DNA of 52,610 nt from JAXLWB01 sp046328715 (GTDB lineage Bacteria > Chloroflexota > Anaerolineae > Caldilineales > Caldilineaceae): assembly GCA_046328715.1 (NCBI GenBank), contig JAXLWB010000068.1, positions 1 through 52,610 on the forward strand, written 5' to 3'. Positions 48,357 through 52,610 of the stretch are shown here, piece by piece. The notes beneath the pieces are model-generated. The model searched no databases. It saw nothing but the letters and a program-made list of their open reading frames with translations, and had not been told where the DNA came from. How positions within the stretch are numbered: the first letter of the stretch is position 1; every line of letters begins with the position of its first letter. Both the position numbers and the translations under genes were made by a program.

Positions 48357-49346
48357 ATGGCTCTTCTTCAATATATCGGACAGCGGCTGCTCACCTATTT
48401 TGCGGTGCTTTTTATCGGGCTCACGATTACCTTCTTTTTGCCGCGCTTTATGCCGAGTGATCCGATCGAAGGCTACATTGCGCAGATGCAAAATCAGGCA
48501 GGACAGAACTTAAGTCCCGAAGCGATCGCCGATTTGCGCGCATCGCTCAAACAATTGTATGGATTGGAAGGGAATCTTTTTACACAGTATGTCAATTATC
48601 TTCAGCGGGTCTTGTTGCATTTTGACTTTGGACCTTCGTTGACGTCGTTTCCTCGACCAGTGTCGCAGATTATTCTGACCGCGCTGCCGTGGACACTTGG
48701 CTTGCTGGTGACGACAACGATCATTTCCTGGCTGCTCGGCAATATGATTGGATTGGTGGCGGGCTATTTTCACAACAATCGGATTGCCTCCGCATTGGAG
48801 GTCTTTGGCGTGATGCTTTACCCAATCCCTTATTACATATTAGCACTGACATTGCATTCGCTGCTGGCATTTAAGTGGGGTATCTTTCCGCTATCCACGA
48901 CCATTCGTTCTGGTGCATCGATCGGTTCGATTTTGTATAACTCAGCACTGCCAGCCTTGACTTTGATCACCGCCGGTTTTGGTTGGAACATCCTGAGCAT
49001 GAAATCCTTGGCCTTTGCCACCAAGGAAGAGCCCTATGTTACCTTTGCTAGGCTCAAGGGCACACCTCATTGGACACGCATGACGAGCTATGTTTTTCGC
49101 ACTGCACTCTTGCCCCAGGTAACAGCATTGGTGCTTTCGTTGGGGACCATCTTTAACGGTGCATTGCTCACCGAGATGCTCTTTTCCTATCCGGGTTTGG
49201 GCTTGGTCATGCGTACAGCCGTGGGCAGTGGCGATTACAACTTGCTCTATGGTGCCATTACGATGACGATTATCGCCGTCGCCACCGCAGCCCTGGTGAT
49301 TGATTTGGTCTATCCATTGTTCGATCCGCGTATTCGGTATCGGTAG
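48357..49346 (+). CDS. Opp/Dpp-type ABC transporter permease 1 (DppB-like)
   Basis: The 329-residue membrane protein has six helices and the BPD_transp_1 fold. QRLLTYFAVLFIGLTITFFLPRFMP is the family N-terminus, FDFGPSLTSFPRPVSQIIL leads into the permease core, and EEPYVTFARLKGTPHWTRM is the EAA-type loop that contacts the ATPases. AGGAG lies 7 bases before ATG 48357. It pairs with the permease at 49495 to form the channel. Confidence 0.92.
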   Translation: MALLQYIGQRLLTYFAVLFIGLTITFFLPRFMPSDPIEGYIAQMQNQAGQNLSPEAIADLRASLKQLYGLEGNLFTQYVNYLQRVLLHFDFGPSLTSFPRPVSQIILTALPWTLGLLVTTTIISWLLGNMIGLVAGYFHNNRIASALEVFGVMLYPIPYYILALTLHSLLAFKWGIFPLSTTIRSGASIGSILYNSALPALTLITAGFGWNILSMKSLAFATKEEPYVTFARLKGTPHWTRMTSYVFRTALLPQVTALVLSLGTIFNGALLTEMLFSYPGLGLVMRTAVGSGDYNLLYGAITMTIIAVATAALVIDLVYPLFDPRIRYR

Positions 49347-49352
49347 GACGCC

Positions 49353-49478
49353 CTGCCAACGGATTTGGGGAGCGGATTAAACGGATTGAGTTGAGAAAAT
49401 CCGTTCCAACTTGCTTACTCAGGGAACGGATTTTGGTCTTGAAATCCGCTCAATCCGCTCCTGAAAATCCGTTGGCAG
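49353..49478. repeat. MITE-like element D, copy 2 (CTGCCAAC...GTTGGCAG)
   Basis: It starts CTGCCAACGGATTTGGGGAG 6 bases after the permease stop and ends CTGAAAATCCGTTGGCAG. The terminal inverted repeats are CTGCCAACGGATTT/AAATCCGTTGGCAG apart from one offset base. It matches 39790-39947. Confidence 0.85.
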
Positions 49479-49494
49479 CGCGCAGAGTGAACTT

Positions 49495-50370
49495 ATGACA
49501 CAGAATTCTGCGACAAAACAAGAGACTATTGCTCAACGAGACCGACTCAAACTCAATTTGCGCTTAAAGCTAGGAATCACAATTTTAGCTTTCTTTGCGA
49601 TTGCCAGCTTCACGCTGCCCTTTTTTACGAGCGTAAATCCCTCCGAACAGGGAACCTATCTAAAAAACATGCCGATCAGTTGGCAACATCCGTTGGGTAC
49701 GAATTCACAGGGGCAGGACATCTTCTGGTTTCTGGTCTTCGCCGTGCGCAACTCGTTGGAGCTGGGAATCGTGGTCAGCCTCTGTGTAACGGTGATTTCA
49801 ACCTTGGTTGGACTGAGCGCGGGTTATGTCGGTGGCTGGTTTGAGCGAGCAGTGATGTTGCTGATCGACTCATTTATCACCATCCCCGTCCTGCCGATCC
49901 TGATTGTCCTCGGTGCCTTGGTGCGCGGACGTACGTCGTTTGTGATCGTCGGGATCTTGCTCATCGTCTTTGGCTGGGCGTGGGGGGCGCGTACGGTGCG
50001 TTCGATGGCACTTTCGATCCGCGAGCGCGAGTTTGTCAATATGGCGCGCTTCTCCGGTGCCCGTACCTTTGACATTATCACGCGTGAAATTTTTCCCTAT
50101 GTCTACGCTTATATGATTGTCGGCTTTATCAATACGGTGCTCTTTGCCATCAACACCGAAGCAGCCCTGGCTGTGATCGGCCTCTCCAAAGTCGAAGTGC
50201 CCACGCTGGGGTCGATTATCTTTTGGGCGCTGAGCTACAACGCCCTCTTTATTGGACAGACAACCTGGATCGTGGCACCCATTGTGGCGACGGTCTTGCT
50301 CTTTTTAGGCTTGTTTCTGACCTCTACTGGCTATAACGAACTCTTTGCAGCCAGACGGGGACGAGGATAA
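49495..50370 (+). CDS. Opp/Dpp-type ABC transporter permease 2 (DppC-like)
   Basis: The 291-residue membrane protein has about six helices. WQHPLGTNSQGQDIFWFLVFAVRNSL is the DppC hallmark, and REREFVNMARFSGARTFDII is the EAA-like loop. It lies after an element D copy and 4 bases before the first ATPase gene. It forms the transporter channel with the 48357 product. Confidence 0.92.
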   Translation: MTQNSATKQETIAQRDRLKLNLRLKLGITILAFFAIASFTLPFFTSVNPSEQGTYLKNMPISWQHPLGTNSQGQDIFWFLVFAVRNSLELGIVVSLCVTVISTLVGLSAGYVGGWFERAVMLLIDSFITIPVLPILIVLGALVRGRTSFVIVGILLIVFGWAWGARTVRSMALSIREREFVNMARFSGARTFDIITREIFPYVYAYMIVGFINTVLFAINTEAALAVIGLSKVEVPTLGSIIFWALSYNALFIGQTTWIVAPIVATVLLFLGLFLTSTGYNELFAARRGRG

Positions 50371-50374
50371 GTAC

Positions 50375-51343
50375 ATGATTCGATTGAATAATCTGATTGC
50401 CACCTACACCACTCAGCGCGGACAGGTCAACGCCGTCGATGGCATCAATCTCGAAATTCCGGATGGCATCATCCTCGGCATTGCGGGTGAATCGGGCTGC
50501 GGCAAATCAACCCTGATGAAAGTGATCTACGGCGACGTCGGCTACCCGCTCTCGCTGGCTGCCGGGTCGGTGGAGTATGGCTTTGCGGACAAAGATGGGC
50601 AGGCAGTGACCAGCCAGAACATTCAAAAAGAATGGTTCCGACGCATCTCTTATATTCCACAGAGTTCGATGAGTTCGATGAATCCGGTCGTGCGCATTCG
50701 CAACCAGTTCGTCGATTTTCTCGACCCCTCGCAGGACAAGAAAGTGGTGCTGGAAAAGGTGCGAGACTATGTCCAACAACTCGATCTGCCGCCCGAAGCG
50801 ATCGATGCCTATCCGCATCAGCTCTCAGGCGGTATGCGCCAACGCATCATGGTGGCGATGGCAACCTTTTTTCAACCGGAGATCATTCTGGCCGATGAGC
50901 CGACCACGGCACTCGACGTCGTGGTACAAAAGGCGATCCTGCTCCTGCTGATGGATCTCCAGGAGCAGATGAAAAATACGATCATCTTTGTCTCGCACGA
51001 TATGGGGGTGCATTATCAAATTACCCATAAGATGCTGATCATGTATGCTGCCAAAGCGGTGGAATACGGCGACTCCGAGAAGATTTTCCATCAGCCCTTG
51101 CATCCCTACACCCGGATGTTGATCAATTCGCTGCCGACGATTGGCGATGCGCACATGCGGCAAGGGGTCGCCGGTCGTCCACCCAGTTTGTGGGATCCGC
51201 CACCCGGCTGCCGTTTTGCGCCCCGCTGTCCGCTGGCAAATGATCGCTGCCGTCACGAAGAACCGGCCTTTGTCGAACATCGCCCAGGACAATTTGCGGC
51301 GTGTCATTATGCTGGGGAAGGTAGTGAGACAGTCAGTCAGTGA
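50375..51343 (+). CDS. Opp/Dpp-type ABC transporter ATP-binding protein 1 (DppD-like)
   Basis: The 322-residue ATPase has Walker A GESGCGKST, signature LSGGMRQRIMVAMATFF, Walker B IILADEP and the C-terminal oligopeptide-transporter domain with a cysteine cluster (GCRFAPRCPLANDRC) typical of OppD/DppD. ATG 50375 is 4 bases after the permease stop, with GAGGA upstream. Its last residues (GSETVSQ) are encoded by the left arm of the following foldback. Confidence 0.93.
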   Translation: MIRLNNLIATYTTQRGQVNAVDGINLEIPDGIILGIAGESGCGKSTLMKVIYGDVGYPLSLAAGSVEYGFADKDGQAVTSQNIQKEWFRRISYIPQSSMSSMNPVVRIRNQFVDFLDPSQDKKVVLEKVRDYVQQLDLPPEAIDAYPHQLSGGMRQRIMVAMATFFQPEIILADEPTTALDVVVQKAILLLLMDLQEQMKNTIIFVSHDMGVHYQITHKMLIMYAAKAVEYGDSEKIFHQPLHPYTRMLINSLPTIGDAHMRQGVAGRPPSLWDPPPGCRFAPRCPLANDRCRHEEPAFVEHRPGQFAACHYAGEGSETVSQ

Positions 51344-51420
51344 GACAGTAAGACAGTAGAGCAGTATATTCAGCCTACTGTTCCACTGTCTCACTGTCCT
51401 ACTGATTTACTGTCCTACTA
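51321..51420. repeat. Foldback between the two Opp-type ATPase genes (GACAGTCAGTCAGT words)
   Basis: GTAGTGAGACAGTCAGTCAG and AGTAAGACAGTAGAGCAGT pair with CTGTTCCACTGTCTCACTG, CTACTGATTTACTG and neighbours. The left arm overlaps the end of the coding sequence. Confidence 0.8.
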
Positions 51421-51430
51421 AAAAGGGTGA

Positions 51431-52396
51431 ATGATGAAAACAATCCTAAAAACCGAACACCTGCAAAAAGTCTACCGCCTGGGCAGCTTTCCGCGCCGAG
51501 TGACACTTAATGCGTTGGATGATGTCAATCTGCTGGTACAAAGTGACGAGCCAGTGATCGTCAGCGTGGTGGGCGAATCGGGTAGTGGCAAGACGACGTT
51601 GGCCAAGGTGATGTTGCGGCTGATCGACCCAAGTAGAGGTAGTGCCGTGGTTTATGACCGCGTGGTAGCGGGTAGCGGCACCAAGCAGGAACACGGTGAG
51701 TTTCTGCGTTCGATCCAGCCGATCTTCCAAAATCCCTTTGAGGCATTTAGCAGCTATCGCCCGGTAGATGCTTATCTCTACGAAACGGCAACACGCGTGA
51801 TGGGGCTGGATGAGAAGTCGGCCATTGCGGCAATGGAGAGCGCGCTGGCCTCGGTAGGCTTAAAGTATCAGGATGTGCGCGGCAAGTATCCCAACCAATT
51901 TTCGGGCGGTGAGCTGCAACGTGTCTCGATTGCCCGTGCTCTGATCCCGCGCCCCAGCATCATTATCGCCGACGAGCCGGTGAGCATGATCGATGCTTCG
52001 TTGCGCATGAATATCGTCAACCTCTTTCTCTCGCTCAAACAGGAGTACAAGACCAGCTTTCTCTACATCACCCACGATTTGGCCACCGCCTATTACATCA
52101 GCGACTACATCGCCGTCATGTACCGCGGCACGATTGTCGAGTTTGGCAAAGCGCGTGAGGTGCTAGCCCAACCGCAACATCCCTACACCCAACTGCTACT
52201 CGATTCGATTCCTTCGTTACGCCGAAAGTGGGAACGGCGCAAGTTTGCCGCTTCGGACATTGAGACCAAGGAGTATCAGTTCACAGGCTGCAAGTTCTAT
52301 AATCGCTGTCCGCTGGCGCAGGAGGTTTGTAAAGCGCAGCGCCCGCCCGCGGTGAAGAAGGAAGAGGGGCGAGAGGTTTACTGCCATTTTGCTTGA
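51431..52396 (+). CDS. Opp/Dpp-type ABC transporter ATP-binding protein 2 (DppF-like)
   Basis: The 321-residue ATPase has Walker A GESGSGKTT, FQNPFEAFSSYRPVDAYL (Q-loop region), signature FSGGELQRVSIARALI, Walker B IIIADEP and the C-terminal cluster GCKFYNRCPLAQEVC. It completes the five-gene transporter (SBP, two permeases, two ATPases). The start is ATG 51431 or ATG 51434, preceded by AAAGGG. It is the last complete gene in the window. Confidence 0.93.
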   Translation: MMKTILKTEHLQKVYRLGSFPRRVTLNALDDVNLLVQSDEPVIVSVVGESGSGKTTLAKVMLRLIDPSRGSAVVYDRVVAGSGTKQEHGEFLRSIQPIFQNPFEAFSSYRPVDAYLYETATRVMGLDEKSAIAAMESALASVGLKYQDVRGKYPNQFSGGELQRVSIARALIPRPSIIIADEPVSMIDASLRMNIVNLFLSLKQEYKTSFLYITHDLATAYYISDYIAVMYRGTIVEFGKAREVLAQPQHPYTQLLLDSIPSLRRKWERRKFAASDIETKEYQFTGCKFYNRCPLAQEVCKAQRPPAVKKEEGREVYCHFA

Positions 52397-52520
52397 ACGA
52401 GATTTATGGATTGCCTATATGAGTTTTGTACGCAAATTTTTGGGATGAACACGGATTTTTCGTTTGTTTCTCCGCAAGTATAAAAGATATGGCATTGCAC
52501 ACGCTTTTACAGATTAGCCT
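52397..52520. other. AT-rich intergenic region at the window end
   Basis: No foldback of the kinds seen earlier follows the DppF-like stop. Two very short frames (12-13 codons) are not credible genes. Confidence 0.4.
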
Positions 52521-52610
52521 ATGGTAGTTCATCAGTGTGAAGAGAATTATTTTAGTCAATCAGGAATCCAGGCCATTTTTGGACCGACGATTGATGATAT
52601 TTGGAAGCAT
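52521..52610 (+). CDS. Possible start of a gene running off the window
   Basis: From ATG 52521 the frame is open for all 30 remaining codons (MVVHQCEENYFSQSGIQAIF, then GPTIDDIWKH). The composition looks protein-like, but no ribosome-binding site and no family are recognisable from so few residues. Confidence 0.3.
   Translation, partial: MVVHQCEENYFSQSGIQAIFGPTIDDIWKH

Noticed and set aside
52400..52490. Very short frames after the DppF-like gene
   Set aside because: Twelve to thirteen codons without ribosome-binding sites or recognisable content.

Overview
ORGANISM. The window looks like a chromosomal segment of a Chloroflexota bacterium, probably of the Anaerolineae/Caldilineae type. This is inferred from style, not from a marker gene. 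Lipoproteins have an LAAC-type lipobox followed by long Ala/Pro/Thr/Glu linkers. One secreted protein has a PT-repeat stalk and ends in YLPLINR. FeoB is split, and many glycopolymer membrane proteins are present. No rRNA, tRNA, CRISPR array, replication origin or insertion sequence with a transposase was seen.

LAYOUT. (1) 1-2155, minus strand: iron locus with a membrane-anchored DtxR/FeoA-type regulator, the FeoB GTPase half and the start of the FeoB membrane half. (2) 2488-6580: mixed genes, namely a DUF2461 protein, a TfoX-N protein, a VOC gene cut short at a repeat, a zinc-ribbon protein of unknown function and a membrane pseudokinase. (3) 6845-18566, minus strand: a cell-surface glycopolymer cluster with multi-spanning membrane proteins, a methyltransferase, a flippase fused to an APH-type kinase, a PA14 surface protein, a polysaccharide deacetylase, a double GT2 enzyme and a DPM-like GT2. 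(4) 18749-21889, plus strand: a heavy-metal cassette with a strong sigma70-type promoter, an SmtB-like operator, an ArsR/SmtB repressor and a P1B-type ATPase. (5) 21956-30068: a sulfatase/LTA-synthase-fold membrane protein, a YceI lipoprotein, a CDP-alcohol phosphatidyltransferase, an FkbM methyltransferase, an orphan GlnQ-type ATPase, a zinc-ribbon membrane protein and a tyrosine recombinase that has lost its catalytic residues. (6) 30371-45961, plus strand: a sugar catabolic locus with a split transketolase, an FGGY kinase, a DUF2291 lipoprotein, an RbsA/RbsC-type ABC transporter, a binding protein with two tandem ligand-binding domains, a fucose-isomerase-fold enzyme, two DUF5060/DUF4038-type glycosidases without signal peptides and a SorC regulator. 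(7) 46273-52396: a complete Opp-type (dipeptide/oligosaccharide) ABC transporter.

HOW REGIONS 6 AND 7 MAY WORK TOGETHER. An isomerase, a GlpK-like FGGY kinase and a two-subunit transketolase match the logic of the non-oxidative D-apiose pathway (apiose to apulose to apulose-4-phosphate to xylulose-5-phosphate plus dihydroxyacetone phosphate). DUF4038 is the apiosidase-like barrel. My inference is that the Opp transporter imports glycosides, the two cytosolic hydrolases release the branched pentose, and the Rbs-type transporter takes up free sugar. The substrate is not proven by the sequence.

MOST UNUSUAL STRUCTURE. Most gaps between co-directional genes hold foldback sequences. The left arm starts at or within a few bases of the upstream stop codon and is a purine-rich run of an iterated 8-11 base word. 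The right arm is its imperfect reverse complement and often abuts the next start codon. Different gaps use different word families, always with the same polarity relative to the upstream gene. In several places the arm encodes the C-terminal tail of a protein. Two further families (12722-12899/37622-37746 and 39790-39947/49353-49478) are homologous MITE-like pairs, and a third (GTCATTTCG...ATGAC) has about five copies.
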